Positions 44,412 to 54,485 of a stretch of DNA of 64,000 nt are shown here, piece by piece. Position numbers and translations under genes: made by a program. The notes beneath the pieces were generated by a model. That model saw only the letters and a program-made list of their open reading frames with translations. It made no database searches and was not told where the DNA came from. Source of the stretch: Streptococcus suis (lineage in GTDB: Bacteria > Bacillota > Bacilli > Lactobacillales > Streptococcaceae). Location: contig NZ_JAEUXI010000005.1 in assembly GCF_016775005.1 (NCBI RefSeq), forward strand, positions 1-64,000, given 5' to 3'. Position 1 is the stretch's first letter; each line of letters begins with the position of its first letter.

Positions 44412-45296
44412 ATGAAATTAAAGAAAATTTTTGGTCTTGCAGCAACAGCTGCTCTCTCACTAGGTCTTTTGGCGGCTTGCAGTTCAAGTTCTTCAACAAC
44501 GACGGAGTCTTCTGCAGACACAACAACTGTAAAAGTGGGGATTATGACACGTAATGCCTATACAACAGAAGTTTGGGACAAGGTAACGGAGTTGGCAGCA
44601 GCTGAGGGTGTAACAGTTGAGTTGACAGAGTTCACAGATTACTCACAACCAAACAAGGCTTTGGCTGAAGGAGATGTGGATGTCAACGCCTTCCAACATA
44701 TTTATTTCTTGAACAACTGGAACACTGAAAACGGTGGTGACTTGCAAGTGGCTGGTTATACATTGTACAGCCCAATTCGCTTCTACTCTGGTGTTGAAGG
44801 TAGCACAGACAAGTACACTTCTATTGAAGATATTCCAGAAGGTGCAGAAATTGCCGTTCCAAACGATGCAACAAACGAAAGCCGTGCCCTCTTCTTGCTT
44901 GAGTCAGCAGGTTTGATCGAGTTGGATGTTGAAGATGGCGAATTGGCAACACTTTCACACATCACTTCAAATCCAAAGAACATCACTATTACAGAATTGG
45001 ATGCAAGCCAAACAGTTCGCTCACTTGAGTCAGTTGACGGTGCAGTTATCAACAACAACTATGCACAAGAAGCAGGTCTTGATACTTCTAAAGCCCTCTA
45101 CATCGAGCAAAAAGGTGCAGACACTGAAGTTTGGTACAACGTTATTGCAGCGCAAAATGGATGGGAATCATCAGATAAGGCAGACGCTATCAAAGTGTTG
45201 ATCGCATCTTACAATACTGATGAAGTGAAAGAAATCATCGAACGTGCTTCAAACCAAACAGATTTCGCTATCTGGGATGAAGTTTCAGCAGAATAA
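44412..45296 (+). CDS. metQ: methionine ABC transporter substrate-binding lipoprotein
   Basis: 294-residue MetQ/NlpA lipoprotein that captures methionine outside the membrane. The signal peptide ends in the lipobox LLAAC at about 19-23 followed by a Ser-rich linker. The mature part has VKVGIMTRNAYTTEVWDKVT, FTDYSQPNKALAEGDVDVNAFQH and ATNESRALFLLESAGLI, typical of the family. First gene of metQ-M20-metN-metP; probably controlled by the MET-box-like site. Confidence 0.93.
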   Translation: MKLKKIFGLAATAALSLGLLAACSSSSSTTTESSADTTTVKVGIMTRNAYTTEVWDKVTELAAAEGVTVELTEFTDYSQPNKALAEGDVDVNAFQHIYFLNNWNTENGGDLQVAGYTLYSPIRFYSGVEGSTDKYTSIEDIPEGAEIAVPNDATNESRALFLLESAGLIELDVEDGELATLSHITSNPKNITITELDASQTVRSLESVDGAVINNNYAQEAGLDTSKALYIEQKGADTEVWYNVIAAQNGWESSDKADAIKVLIASYNTDEVKEIIERASNQTDFAIWDEVSAE

Positions 45297-45374
45297 TAGT
45301 TTATAGATAGGGAGTAGAGGAAGCTGATACATGTGTTTCAGCTTCTATTCCTGTTTTTAGAGAGGGAAGTCAAC

Positions 45375-46751
45375 ATGGCATTTTTGTCAGAAAAAGAACA
45401 GATTGAAAAATTTTGGCAGGATGCCATTGTCCAGCAGGATTTGGAGCATCTGAAGGCCTTGATTGGTAAAAAATCTATTTTTGCCCAACAAATTGGTCTG
45501 GAAGAGGTGGCTGATTATCTTCAAGAGGTATTTGAAGAAGCAGGAGCCAATGTCTTAGTTGATAAGTCATTCGCAGCACCCTTTGTCTTGGCGAGATTTG
45601 AAGCAGATAATCCTGAAGCCAAAACCATTATTTTCTACAACCACTACGATACGGTTCCAGCCGACAGCGACCAAATCTGGCTCAAAGGCCAGCCTTTTGA
45701 ATTAACCTTGACTGAAGACAGTATGTACGGTCGCGGGGTGGATGATGATAAGGGACACATTGTAGCTCGCCTATCTGCTGTCAAAAAATACTTGGCCCAG
45801 CATGGCAGCCTTCCAGTCCATATTATCTTTATCATGGAAGGAGCTGAGGAGTCTGCTTCGGTGGATTTGGATAAGTATCTGGTTAAATACAAGGACCAGC
45901 TTAGTCAGGCAGAACTCTTGGTCTGGGAACAAGGTATCCGTAATAAGAAGGACCAATTGGAAATCGCTGGTGGGAACAAGGGAATCGTGACCTTTGATGT
46001 CTCTGTCAAGAGTGCTGATTTGGATATTCATTCCTCCTTTGGTGGGGTAATTGACTCGGCAGCCTGGTACTTGTTGCAAGCTATTTCTAGTCTACGTGAA
46101 TCAGACGGTCGTATCAAGGTTCCAGGGATTTATGATAAGGTCCAAGAACCTAACGAGCGTGAAATGGCCTTGGTAGAGGAATATGCCTTAGTCAATGCAG
46201 ATAGTTTGAAAGAAATTTATGGTTTAAGTTTACCGCTCTTGCGTCAGGAACGCAGAGAACTTTTGAAACGATTGTATTTTGAACCATCTATTACCATTGA
46301 AGGTTTGTCCACAGGCTATCAGGGGCAGGGAGTCAAGACCATCATTCCTGCCAATGCTAGTGCCAAGATGGAGGTTCGTCTGGTTCCAGGTTTGACGCCT
46401 GATGGCGTTTTAAGTGCTATTCGTACCTATCTGGCAGATCAAGGATTTGACCAAGTTGAGGTAGCATTTACCCTAGGGGAAGAATCCTACCGTTCGGATA
46501 TGTCTGCACCTGCCATTGTAAAGGTCATCGATTTGGCTAAATCATTTTATCCACAAGGGGTGTCGGTACTGCCAACCTCACCTGGTACAGGTCCCATGCA
46601 TACAGTCTTTCGTGCTTTAGGTGTTCCCATTGCTGGATTTGGTTTGGGACATGAGGGTAGTCGAGACCATGCAGGTGATGAAAATGTGAAGATTGCAGAC
46701 TACATTGCACATGTTGAATTAATTGAGGAGTTGATTAAAGCGTATGAGTAA
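45375..46751 (+). CDS. M20-family metallopeptidase in the methionine transport operon
   Basis: 458-residue M20/M25/M40 peptidase, two-zinc. Metal and catalytic residues appear in [11 protein letters not shown] near 80-90 (His, Asp), [11 protein letters not shown] near 117-127 (bridging Asp), MEGAEESAS near 154-162 (Glu-Glu) and the C-terminal [12 protein letters not shown] (His). ATG 45375 follows GAGAGGGAAG. An upstream start would add a hydrophobic, atypical extension. It sits between metQ and metN and overlaps metN by eight bases, so it probably releases methionine from imported peptides or N-acyl forms. Confidence 0.88.
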   Translation: MAFLSEKEQIEKFWQDAIVQQDLEHLKALIGKKSIFAQQIGLEEVADYLQEVFEEAGANVLVDKSFAAPFVLARFEADNPEAKTIIFYNHYDTVPADSDQIWLKGQPFELTLTEDSMYGRGVDDDKGHIVARLSAVKKYLAQHGSLPVHIIFIMEGAEESASVDLDKYLVKYKDQLSQAELLVWEQGIRNKKDQLEIAGGNKGIVTFDVSVKSADLDIHSSFGGVIDSAAWYLLQAISSLRESDGRIKVPGIYDKVQEPNEREMALVEEYALVNADSLKEIYGLSLPLLRQERRELLKRLYFEPSITIEGLSTGYQGQGVKTIIPANASAKMEVRLVPGLTPDGVLSAIRTYLADQGFDQVEVAFTLGEESYRSDMSAPAIVKVIDLAKSFYPQGVSVLPTSPGTGPMHTVFRALGVPIAGFGLGHEGSRDHAGDENVKIADYIAHVELIEELIKAYE

Positions 46752-47814
46752 GGAAATCATTAAATTAGACAATATTGATGTGACCTTCCGTCAGAAAAAA
46801 CGGGAGATTACAGCGGTCAAGGATGTCAGTATCCATATTAATCAGGGAGATATTTATGGCATCGTGGGCTATTCGGGGGCTGGTAAGTCAACCCTGGTTC
46901 GTGTCATCAATCTCTTGCAAGTGCCAACGGCTGGAACGATTACCATCGATGATGATGTGATTTTTGACCAAGGAAAAGTAACCTTGAGCCCTGCTCAATT
47001 ACGGGAAAAACGCCGTGATATCGGTATGATTTTCCAGCATTTTAATCTGATGGCACAAATGACGGCAGCAGAAAACGTTGCCTTTGCCCTGAAACATTCT
47101 GGATTGAGCAAAGAAGAGAAGGCAGAAAAAGTCAACCGTCTCTTGGAATTGGTGGGACTGGCAGATAGAGCTGAAAACTACCCTGCCCAATTGTCAGGTG
47201 GTCAGAAACAACGGGTAGCCATTGCGCGTGCCTTGGCAAATGATCCGAAAATCTTGATTTCAGATGAATCAACCTCTGCCTTGGATCCTCGTACAACCAA
47301 GCAAATTCTGGCTTTATTACAGGAGTTGAATGAAAAACTTGACTTGACCATTGTTTTGATTACCCATGAAATGCAGATTGTCAAGGATATTGCCAATCGT
47401 GTGGCTGTTATGCAGGATGGTCGCTTGATTGAAGAAGGCTCTGTACTTGAAATCTTCTCGCATCCAAAAGAAGAATTGACCCAAGATTTTATCAAAACAG
47501 CAACAGGAATTGATGAGGCCTTGGTGAAGATTTACCAACAGGGAATTGTGCAAAACTTGCCAGAGAACAGCCTATTGGTACAACTCAAGTATTCAGGTGC
47601 TAGCACAGATACGGCTATTGTCAATGATCTCTATAAGTTTTATCAGGTCTCTTCCAATATCCTTTATGGAAATATTGAAATCTTGGACCACACGCCAGTT
47701 GGTGAAATGGTCTTGATTTTGTCAGGAGAGCCTGGCAATATCCACCGAGCACTTGAAGCTGTAACGGAAGCCCATGTTGAAGTAACGATTTTGAAAGGAG
47801 AGCAGCCATGTTAG
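46744..47814 (+). CDS. metN: methionine ABC transporter ATP-binding protein
   Basis: 356-residue ABC ATPase. Walker [10 protein letters not shown] near 39-47, signature LSGGQKQR near 143-150, Walker [13 protein letters not shown] near 163-174. The C-terminal NIL domain (about 280-356) is the methionine-sensing regulatory domain typical of MetN. It starts inside the peptidase gene and overlaps metP by seven bases. Confidence 0.96.
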   Translation: MSKEIIKLDNIDVTFRQKKREITAVKDVSIHINQGDIYGIVGYSGAGKSTLVRVINLLQVPTAGTITIDDDVIFDQGKVTLSPAQLREKRRDIGMIFQHFNLMAQMTAAENVAFALKHSGLSKEEKAEKVNRLLELVGLADRAENYPAQLSGGQKQRVAIARALANDPKILISDESTSALDPRTTKQILALLQELNEKLDLTIVLITHEMQIVKDIANRVAVMQDGRLIEEGSVLEIFSHPKEELTQDFIKTATGIDEALVKIYQQGIVQNLPENSLLVQLKYSGASTDTAIVNDLYKFYQVSSNILYGNIEILDHTPVGEMVLILSGEPGNIHRALEAVTEAHVEVTILKGEQPC

Positions 47815-48500
47815 AATGGATTGAAACTTATATGCCCAATGTATACAGAATGGGATGGGATACGCAAACAGGTTGGTTGACAGCTATTAATGCGACCATC
47901 TACATGACGGGTTGGTCTTTCTTATTTGGTGGACTATTGGGCTTGATTACAGGACTTTTGTTGGTCCTCACAGCTCCAAGAGGTGTTTTGGAAAACAAGT
48001 ATGTCTTTTGGATTTTAGATAAGGTTGCATCGCTCTTTCGTGCGATTCCATTTATCATCTTATTGGCTTTTTTGAACCCTGTAACACGTGCTATTGTGGG
48101 GACAGGTATTGGTGCCAAGGCAGCCTTGGTTCCTTTGGCCTTATCAGTTTTTCCGTTTTATGCTCGCCAAATCCAAGTTGTCTTATCAGAACTGGACCGT
48201 GGCGTGATTGAGGCGGCTCAGGCTTCTGGGGCAACCATTCCAGATATTATTGGGGTTTACTTGCGCGAAGGTCTTCCAGATATCATCCGTGTGACAACCT
48301 TGACCTTGATTTCTCTCGTTGGTTATACAGCCATGGCAGGAGCGATCGGTTCAGGTGGTTTAGGCAACGTAGCGATTTCCTATGGTTACAATCGCTTCGC
48401 AGATGACGTTACCTTGGTGGCGACTATTCTCATCTTGGTGATGATCTTCGCCATTCAGTTTGTTGGTGATTTCCTTACGAAAAAAATCAACCATCGCTAG
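47808..48500 (+). CDS. metP: methionine ABC transporter permease
   Basis: 230-residue MetI-type permease with five to six membrane segments. The EAA loop is [25 protein letters not shown] near 137-161 and the C-terminal region [23 protein letters not shown] is highly conserved in MetI/MetP. Last gene of the operon; followed by a terminator. Confidence 0.95.
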   Translation: MLEWIETYMPNVYRMGWDTQTGWLTAINATIYMTGWSFLFGGLLGLITGLLLVLTAPRGVLENKYVFWILDKVASLFRAIPFIILLAFLNPVTRAIVGTGIGAKAALVPLALSVFPFYARQIQVVLSELDRGVIEAAQASGATIPDIIGVYLREGLPDIIRVTTLTLISLVGYTAMAGAIGSGGLGNVAISYGYNRFADDVTLVATILILVMIFAIQFVGDFLTKKINHR

Positions 48501-48514
48501 AACATACTGTTAGA

Positions 48515-48554
48515 AACAAAGACAAGTGGATGTTTGACCGTGTCTTTGTTTTTT
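48515..48554 (+). terminator. terminator of the met transport operon
   Basis: Ten-bp stem AACAAAGACA/TGTCTTTGTT with T-tail. Confidence 0.9.
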
Positions 48555-48585
48555 ACTATACTAAACTAAAAAGGAGTGACCGCTT

Positions 48586-49671
48586 ATGGAGTTTGAAAAA
48601 TTAGTACGTGGTGAGCCTGGTCAATACGTAGCTTCCCAAGGTGCCTTGAAAGAATTGCCTGCTCGGCTTTCTCTCTTCCAGCGACCAGTGATTGTGACGG
48701 GCCAAGTAGCCTATGCCGCCTTTGTTAAGCATTACGGTAAGGAGGCAGACTGGCCGGTACTCTTCTATGACCGTACAGCCAGCCATGAGGACATGGACCG
48801 TTTGGCAGATCGAGCCCGTCAACTAGGGGCAGATGTCATTGTCGGTATCGGCGGTGGCAAGGTAATGGATACCAGTAAAGGTGTGGCCGATCGGCTCAAT
48901 GTTGAGCTTGTTCTTGTGCCAACCTTGGTTGCGACCTGTGCTTGCTCTACTCCGCTCTTGGTGGCTTATCACCCGGACCACAGTTTCAAGTCCATTGATT
49001 ATTGCCAGCGGTCTGGTTTTATGACGTTGGTGGACTATGATTTGTTGATTGATGCTCCGAAAGAATATTTGATCAGCGGTATTTCAGACACCTTGGCCAA
49101 ATGGTATGAGTTGGAAGCCATTCATCGAGGTAAGAAGCGGCAAGAATTACCAGCCATGGTCCAGTTGGCCTTGGCGACGGCTCAGGTTAGTCAGGACATT
49201 CTCTTGCATGATACGGAGGCTGTTCTTGAAGCAGCAGATAGAAAGCAAGTCACGCCAGCCTTTGAGCGCATGGTGGACACGGTCTATGCGGTGGCTGCCA
49301 ATGTCGGCTGTCAAACCAGTGACTATGTGTCAGGAGCCCATGCTCTCCATAATGGCTTAACAGTCTTGCATGAAACCCACGGGATTGCTCATGGCTTAAA
49401 GGTTGCCTACGGCATCTTGGTCCAGCTCTGTCTGACAGGTGATGAAGATGAGGTTCGTAAACTATTGCCTTTCTATCAAAAGAATGGTTACATTTACCGC
49501 TGGGACCAGTTGGGAGTGACAGAAGACCGCCTGACTGCCATGCAAAAAGTGGCAGAAAAGGCCACCGTTCCAACAGAGAGCTATGTCAATATCCGAGCGG
49601 ATATCACTGCAAATGAGGTGGTTGCAGCTATGCTACGTCTAGAAGAAGTTGTGGAGGCAGCCCATGGCTAG
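48586..49671 (+). CDS. iron-containing alcohol dehydrogenase family (GldA-like)
   Basis: 361-residue group III metal-dependent dehydrogenase. The dinucleotide motif is VGIGGGKVMDTSKGVAD near 86-102, and metal ligands are Asp in GISDTLAKWYE near 170 and His in SGAHALHNGLT and THGIAHGLKVAYG near 248-270. It resembles glycerol dehydrogenase but is not necessarily specific for glycerol. It overlaps by eight bases a 2-hydroxyacid dehydrogenase gene, so both act in one redox pathway. SD AAGGAGTGA. Confidence 0.82.
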   Translation: MEFEKLVRGEPGQYVASQGALKELPARLSLFQRPVIVTGQVAYAAFVKHYGKEADWPVLFYDRTASHEDMDRLADRARQLGADVIVGIGGGKVMDTSKGVADRLNVELVLVPTLVATCACSTPLLVAYHPDHSFKSIDYCQRSGFMTLVDYDLLIDAPKEYLISGISDTLAKWYELEAIHRGKKRQELPAMVQLALATAQVSQDILLHDTEAVLEAADRKQVTPAFERMVDTVYAVAANVGCQTSDYVSGAHALHNGLTVLHETHGIAHGLKVAYGILVQLCLTGDEDEVRKLLPFYQKNGYIYRWDQLGVTEDRLTAMQKVAEKATVPTESYVNIRADITANEVVAAMLRLEEVVEAAHG

Positions 49672-50605
49672 AAAAATTGGAATCATCGGACTGGGTCACG
49701 TTGGAGCAACCCTTTTGCATGACCTAATTGCTGGACAGGTCTTTGATGACTATGTGGTGATTGACAAGGACGAGAAGAAGTTGGCAGCAGATGTGTTGGA
49801 TATGCAGGACCGCGTTGCCAATACAGGTCAGTTTGCCAACTTTATTCTCAACGACTATGCGGCTTTGGCGGATGCGGACATTGTGGTATCCAGTCTTGGT
49901 AAGATCAGCCTACAGGGCAATGCAGCCAAGAGCCGTTTTGCAGAGTTGCCCTTTACCAGTCAAGAGGTCAAGGAAGTGTCGGAGAAGCTGGTTGCGTCTG
50001 GCTTTTCAGGTATTCTCATCGTTATCACCAATCCTGTTGACGTCATCACCCAGCTCTATCAGACCTACACAGGTTTCCCAAAAGAGCGAGTGATTGGCAC
50101 GGGGACCTTGCTGGATACGGCTCGGATGAAGCGTGCGGTGAGCCAGCGGTTTGGGCTTGCCCCGACCAGCATCTCAGGCTACAATCTGGGTGAGCATGGC
50201 AACTCCCAATTCACCGTTTGGAGCCAGGTGCGGATTGGTCAAACACCTATTCAGGCCTTGTTGACAAAAGAGGAACTGGACCAGCTAGCCGAGGAGGCAC
50301 GCATGGGCGGCCACACGGTCTTCTTCGGCAAGGGCTACACCAACTTTGCTATTGCAGCGGCGGCCAAGACCTTGATCGAGGCGGTTTTGTCCAATAGCAG
50401 AGCAGTCTTGCCAGTTTCCCACTACCTTGCAGCCTACGGGACCTACCTAGGCTACCCAGCGACAGTCGGGCAGAGCGGGATTGAAGCCACGGTGGACCTA
50501 GACTTGAGCCAGGAAGAATCGGCCTTGCTAGACCAGTCAGCTGCCATTATCCGCGAGCGTGTTGAAATCGCGATGAGGGGGGACTGGGAGAGTTTGGTTT
50601 TGTAA
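49664..50605 (+). CDS. L-2-hydroxyacid dehydrogenase, LDH/MDH superfamily (HicDH-like)
   Basis: 313-residue NAD-dependent enzyme of the lactate/malate superfamily. The Rossmann motif is IGLGHVGATLLHDL near 7-20, ITNPVDVITQL near 122 and the catalytic His in YNLGEHGNSQF near 172-182. Its divergence from the housekeeping LDH and the wide substrate loop region resemble L-2-hydroxyisocaproate dehydrogenases, which reduce branched 2-keto acids. Starts inside the upstream dehydrogenase gene. Confidence 0.8.
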   Translation: MARKIGIIGLGHVGATLLHDLIAGQVFDDYVVIDKDEKKLAADVLDMQDRVANTGQFANFILNDYAALADADIVVSSLGKISLQGNAAKSRFAELPFTSQEVKEVSEKLVASGFSGILIVITNPVDVITQLYQTYTGFPKERVIGTGTLLDTARMKRAVSQRFGLAPTSISGYNLGEHGNSQFTVWSQVRIGQTPIQALLTKEELDQLAEEARMGGHTVFFGKGYTNFAIAAAAKTLIEAVLSNSRAVLPVSHYLAAYGTYLGYPATVGQSGIEATVDLDLSQEESALLDQSAAIIRERVEIAMRGDWESLVL

Positions 50606-50613
50606 GGCGATAG

Positions 50614-50642
50614 TAGACAAACCTTGATTTTTCTGCTACAAT
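50614..50642 (+). promoter_or_regulatory. promoter of the T-box unit
   Basis: TAGACA, 17-base spacer, TACAAT, placing the start at the beginning of the T-box stem I. Confidence 0.65.
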
Positions 50643-50648
50643 ACTAAG

Positions 50649-50851
50649 CATGAAAGAAGGTTGTTTCAAAAGCCTGTCTAGCGAGCTTGGGAGAGTGAAA
50701 GCCAAGCCAGTCTTGAAATAATTGGCGCTTTCCCAGTCGTGACCACGTCCGACTCAATCAGAATCATACAAATGAAGTAATAAATTAGGGTGGAACCGCG
50801 TTCTCAACGCCCCTATGTCTGTTGACAGGGGAGGAGAATGTGGTTCTTTTT
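50649..50851 (+). promoter_or_regulatory. T-box riboswitch, probably glycine-specific
   Basis: The T-box AGGGTGGAACCGCG is exact at 50788-50801. It can form the antiterminator or pair GAACCGCGTTCTC with GAGAATGTGGTTC to make a terminator ending in T5 (about 50793-50851). Upstream is a stem I with GCTTGG/CCAAGC and a GAGAGTGAAA loop. A GGC triplet (50724-50726) in the specifier-side strand fits glycine, as does glyQS downstream, but the specifier was not proven by folding. Confidence 0.85.
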
Positions 50852-50921
50852 GTCTGCCGACCGAGTATTTCTTGCTTTGCATCAAAGGATGTGAGGCAAT
50901 TACTACAAAGAAAGGAGACCA

Positions 50922-51317
50922 ATGTTTACTTTAGAAAACATCAATCGTGGTCATGAACAGTTTACTGGGCCTGATTTTCCCAAACTGATTGCCTATTTTA
51001 TGGACTTGGCTATGGTGGAAAATACGGTGGATATCCAGTCTGGCCAGGTTATCTATCGCTCACAGACAGGGCAGACTCTGGAAAAGCAGGGCTATCAAGT
51101 GACGATACCTGTTTCGAACCAAGCCAATCTGGACCAGTTTGTGACTATCTTACGCAATCATCAGGCTGGGCAAACAGATTTCCCTACCTTCTGCCAGGAA
51201 ACAGCAGAAGCAGGTATTTACAAGTGGGTCATCGACCTAAAAGCCATGACTTGTTCCTACCTGGACAAGGCAGAGCAAACTGTTTTTGTGGAAACCATAC
51301 CCAGTGTGGAGAACTAG
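50922..51317 (+). CDS. DUF1398 family protein
   Basis: 131-residue small soluble protein of the DUF1398 family (NINRGHEQFTGPDFPKLIAY at the start; GIYKWVIDLKAMTCSYLD near 101-118). Function unknown. Its position is notable: it is the first gene after the T-box, between the riboswitch and glyQS. SD AAGGAGA. If the T-box also serves glyQS, this gene is induced by glycine starvation. Confidence 0.8.
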   Translation: MFTLENINRGHEQFTGPDFPKLIAYFMDLAMVENTVDIQSGQVIYRSQTGQTLEKQGYQVTIPVSNQANLDQFVTILRNHQAGQTDFPTFCQETAEAGIYKWVIDLKAMTCSYLDKAEQTVFVETIPSVEN

Positions 51318-51350
51318 CAATTTTGAAATATAATAGAAAGAAGGAAATAT

Positions 51351-51398
51351 ATGTCTAAAAAACTCACCTTTCACTTGGTCAAGGTTTCTAAAATCTGA
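51351..51398 (+). pseudogene. duplicated glyQ start, 15-codon ORF
   Basis: After an SD-like AAGAAGGAA and ATATAAT, ATG begins MSKKLTFHLVKVSKI and stops. The first seven residues equal those of glyQ (MSKKLTF), but four of those seven codons differ at the third base. It appears to be a relic of an older or foreign glyQ 5' end, or a leader ORF. Function unknown. Confidence 0.55.
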
Positions 51399-51447
51399 CG
51401 CTTTAAGAAACCAACGGCAATCGCTATAGCGACTTGCCTAGACCAAG
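51374..51447 (+). other. compact three-way-junction-like structured element
   Basis: Closing stem CTTGGTC/GACCAAG (51374-51380, 51441-51447) encloses GGTTTCT/AGAAACC (51383-51389, 51406-51412) and GGCAATCGC/GCGACTTGCC with TATA loop and one bulge (51416-51438). All three stems are near perfect. It could be a folded RNA or a mobile repeat; no family recognised. Confidence 0.5.
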
Positions 51448-51452
51448 TACTA

Positions 51453-51491
51453 GTTTCACTCCTTAAAAAATATCGTTTTAAGGAGTGAAAC
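51453..51491. repeat. 16-bp perfect hairpin before glyQ
   Basis: GTTTCACTCCTTAAAA and TTTTAAGGAGTGAAAC pair perfectly around AATATCG. No external T-run, so termination is uncertain. Lies 31 bases before the glyQ ATG. Confidence 0.65.
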
Positions 51492-51522
51492 GTCGCACAG
51501 CTATTCATAGAAAGAGGATGTT

Positions 51523-52440
51523 ATGTCAAAGAAACTTACATTTCAAGAGATTATCTTAACCTTACAACAATTTTGGAATGAGCAGGGGTGCTTGCTCATG
51601 CAGGCTTATGATACGGAAAAGGGTGCGGGTACTATGAGTCCCTACACTTTCTTGCGTGCGATCGGTCCTGAGCCTTGGAATGCGGCTTATGTGGAGCCTT
51701 CTCGTCGTCCTGCGGACGGTCGTTACGGGGAAAATCCCAACCGTCTCTATCAGCACCACCAATTCCAAGTGGTTATGAAGCCGTCGCCTTCTAATATCCA
51801 AGAACTCTACTTGGAATCTTTGGAGCGTTTGGGTATCAATCCTTTGGAGCACGATATTCGTTTCGTTGAGGACAACTGGGAAAACCCGTCAACAGGATCA
51901 GCTGGTCTGGGCTGGGAAGTTTGGTTGGACGGTATGGAAATCACGCAGTTTACCTATTTCCAACAGGTCGGTGGCTTGGCAACAGGTCCTGTCACAGCCG
52001 AAGTAACTTATGGTTTGGAGCGTTTGGCTTCTTACATTCAAGAAGTTGACTCCGTTTATGACATCGAGTGGGCAGACGGCGTTAAATACGGTGAAATCTT
52101 TATCCAGCCAGAGTATGAGCATTCAAAATACTCCTTTGAAGTATCAGACCAGGATATGCTCCTTGAAAACTTCACTAAGTTTGAAAAAGAAGCAGAGCGG
52201 GCTTTGGAAGAGGGCTTGGTTCACCCAGCCTTTGACTATGTGCTCAAGTGTTCTCATACCTTTAACCTGCTCGACGCCCGTGGAGCTGTGTCTGTAACCG
52301 AGCGTGCAGGCTACATTGCCCGTATCCGTAACCTTGCCCGTGTCGTTGCCAAAACCTTTGTGGCGGAGCGTAAAAAATTAGGCTTCCCACTTTTAGACGA
52401 AGCAACACGAGCAGAATTGTTGAAGGAGGACGCAGAATAA
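51523..52440 (+). CDS. glyQ: glycyl-tRNA synthetase alpha subunit
   Basis: Catalytic alpha subunit of the bacterial alpha2beta2 GlyRS. 305 residues. It opens [20 protein letters not shown] and carries the class II motif 2 region (YRHHQF-like [15 protein letters not shown]) and the conserved [30 protein letters not shown]. Overlaps glyS by one base (TAATG). Located behind the T-box, the DUF1398 gene and a structured spacer. Confidence 0.97.
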   Translation: MSKKLTFQEIILTLQQFWNEQGCLLMQAYDTEKGAGTMSPYTFLRAIGPEPWNAAYVEPSRRPADGRYGENPNRLYQHHQFQVVMKPSPSNIQELYLESLERLGINPLEHDIRFVEDNWENPSTGSAGLGWEVWLDGMEITQFTYFQQVGGLATGPVTAEVTYGLERLASYIQEVDSVYDIEWADGVKYGEIFIQPEYEHSKYSFEVSDQDMLLENFTKFEKEAERALEEGLVHPAFDYVLKCSHTFNLLDARGAVSVTERAGYIARIRNLARVVAKTFVAERKKLGFPLLDEATRAELLKEDAE

Positions 52441-54476
52441 TGACAAAGAATTTACTTGTTGAACTTGGCTTGGAAGAAATTCCTGCCTATATCGTAACCC
52501 CAGCCATGCACCAGTTGCGTGACCGCATGGCAACCTTTTTGACAGACAACCGTTTGGCTTTTGACAGCATCGATGTCTTTTCAACGCCACGCCGTTTGGC
52601 TGTTCGTGTCCGTGGTTTGGCGGACCAGCAGACAGACCTGACCGAAGATTTCAAGGGTCCTGCTAAGAAGATTGCCTTGGATTCCGACGGAAACTTCACC
52701 AAGGCTGCAGAAGGATTTGTCCGTGGCAAAGGCTTGACGACAGCCGACATCGAATTCCGCGAGATCAAGGGTGAAGAGTATGTCTATGTGACCAAGCACG
52801 AAGCTGGTCAGCCAGCTAAGGCAGTTTTGGCAGGCATTCCAGAGGTCTTGAAGGCGATGACCTTCCCTGTCAGCATGAACTGGGCATCCAACAAATTCGC
52901 CTATATCCGCCCTGTCCACACCCTGACCGTTCTCTTGGACGATGAGGCATTGGATATGGATTTCTTGGACATTTCGTCAGCTCGCATCAGCCGTGGTCAT
53001 CGTTTCCTTGGAAATGAAACTGAGATTGCAAGTGCAGATTCTTACGAGGCGGACTTGCGTGCACAGTTTGTCATTACAGACCCTGCAGAGCGTCAAAATA
53101 TGATCGTCGAGCAAATCAAGGCTATCGAGGACAAACACAATGTGACAGTCGAGATTGACCAAGACCTGCTCAATGAAGTTCTCAACCTGGTCGAGTATCC
53201 AACTGCCTTTATGGGCTCCTTTGATACCAAGTATTTGGAAGTGCCAGAAGAAGTCTTGGTGACTTCCATGAAAAACCACCAACGTTACTTCGTAGTGCGT
53301 GATAAATCTGGCAAGCTCTTGCCAAACTTCATCTCAGTCCGAAACGGTAACGACCAGCATATTGATAATGTCATCAAAGGAAATGAAAAAGTGTTGGTGG
53401 CACGTTTGGAAGACGGTGAGTTCTTCTGGCGTGAAGACCAAAAACTCAAGATTGCTGATTTGGTGGAACGCCTTAAAGTCGTAACCTTCCATGAGAAAAT
53501 CGGCTCCCTTTACGAGCACATGGAACGCACTAAAGTCATCGCAGAAAAACTGGCTGACTTGGCTGGCTTGTCTGCGGATGAAAAAGCGGATGTGGCACGT
53601 GCAGCGGACATCTACAAGTTTGACCTCTTGACAGGTATGGTTGGGGAGTTTGACGAATTGCAAGGGATTATGGGTGAGAAGTATGCCCTTCTTGCAGGGG
53701 AAAAACCTGCGGTGGCAGCGGCAATCCGTGAACATTACTTGCCAAACTCAGCAGAAGGCGAATTACCTGAGAGCAAGGTCGGTGCGGTCTTGGCACTGGC
53801 TGACAAGTTTGATACCCTTCTCTCCTTCTTCTCAGTTGGCTTGATTCCGTCTGGCTCAAACGACCCTTACGCTCTTCGTCGTGCGACACAGGGTATCGTG
53901 CGGATCTTGGAAGCCTTTGGTTGGGAAATTCCATTGGATCAGTTGATTGAGGAGCTCTACAGCTTGAACTTTGCCAGCTTGACCTATGACAACCAGCCAG
54001 CTGTGATGGACTTTATCCGTGCCCGTGTGGAGAAGATGATGGATAAGGCGATTCCGAAAGACATCCGTGAGGCTGTGCTGGCTAGCTCAACCTTCGTGGT
54101 CAGACTGCAACTGGCAGCTAGCTCTGCTATTTTCCAAAAATCAAAAGAGGCTGACTACAAGGAAGCCGTGGAAAACTTGTCACGTGTCTTCAACTTGGCT
54201 GAAAAGGCGGAGGCGACTGCGATTGACGAGGCCCTCTTTGAAAACGACCAGGAAAAAGCCCTTGCTGACGCAGTGGCAGGCTTGGAGTTGACAGAAGACA
54301 TGGCAGGCAACTTGGACAAGCTCTTTGCTCTTAGCCCAGTCATCGCGGCCTTTTTCGACAATACCATGGTTATGGCAGACGACGCAGCAATCAAAGCCAA
54401 CCGCTTGGCCCTCTTGAAAGCCTTGGCGGATAAGGCTTCCGCAGTGGCCGTCTTCAATCTCTTGAATAGTAAGTAG
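52440..54476 (+). CDS. glyS: glycyl-tRNA synthetase beta subunit
   Basis: 678-residue beta subunit that recognises tRNA(Gly). The N-terminal [20 protein letters not shown] is diagnostic; a B3/B4-like region and the central HD-like domain ([18 protein letters not shown]) follow, with a C-terminal anticodon-binding domain. Translationally coupled to glyQ. Confidence 0.97.
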   Translation: MTKNLLVELGLEEIPAYIVTPAMHQLRDRMATFLTDNRLAFDSIDVFSTPRRLAVRVRGLADQQTDLTEDFKGPAKKIALDSDGNFTKAAEGFVRGKGLTTADIEFREIKGEEYVYVTKHEAGQPAKAVLAGIPEVLKAMTFPVSMNWASNKFAYIRPVHTLTVLLDDEALDMDFLDISSARISRGHRFLGNETEIASADSYEADLRAQFVITDPAERQNMIVEQIKAIEDKHNVTVEIDQDLLNEVLNLVEYPTAFMGSFDTKYLEVPEEVLVTSMKNHQRYFVVRDKSGKLLPNFISVRNGNDQHIDNVIKGNEKVLVARLEDGEFFWREDQKLKIADLVERLKVVTFHEKIGSLYEHMERTKVIAEKLADLAGLSADEKADVARAADIYKFDLLTGMVGEFDELQGIMGEKYALLAGEKPAVAAAIREHYLPNSAEGELPESKVGAVLALADKFDTLLSFFSVGLIPSGSNDPYALRRATQGIVRILEAFGWEIPLDQLIEELYSLNFASLTYDNQPAVMDFIRARVEKMMDKAIPKDIREAVLASSTFVVRLQLAASSAIFQKSKEADYKEAVENLSRVFNLAEKAEATAIDEALFENDQEKALADAVAGLELTEDMAGNLDKLFALSPVIAAFFDNTMVMADDAAIKANRLALLKALADKASAVAVFNLLNSK

Positions 54477-54485
54477 GAGGCAGAC

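Noticed and set aside
45333-45374. Upstream start for the M20 peptidase giving a hydrophobic leader
   Set aside because: Atypical for a cytoplasmic M20 enzyme; ATG 45375 has a better ribosome-binding site.
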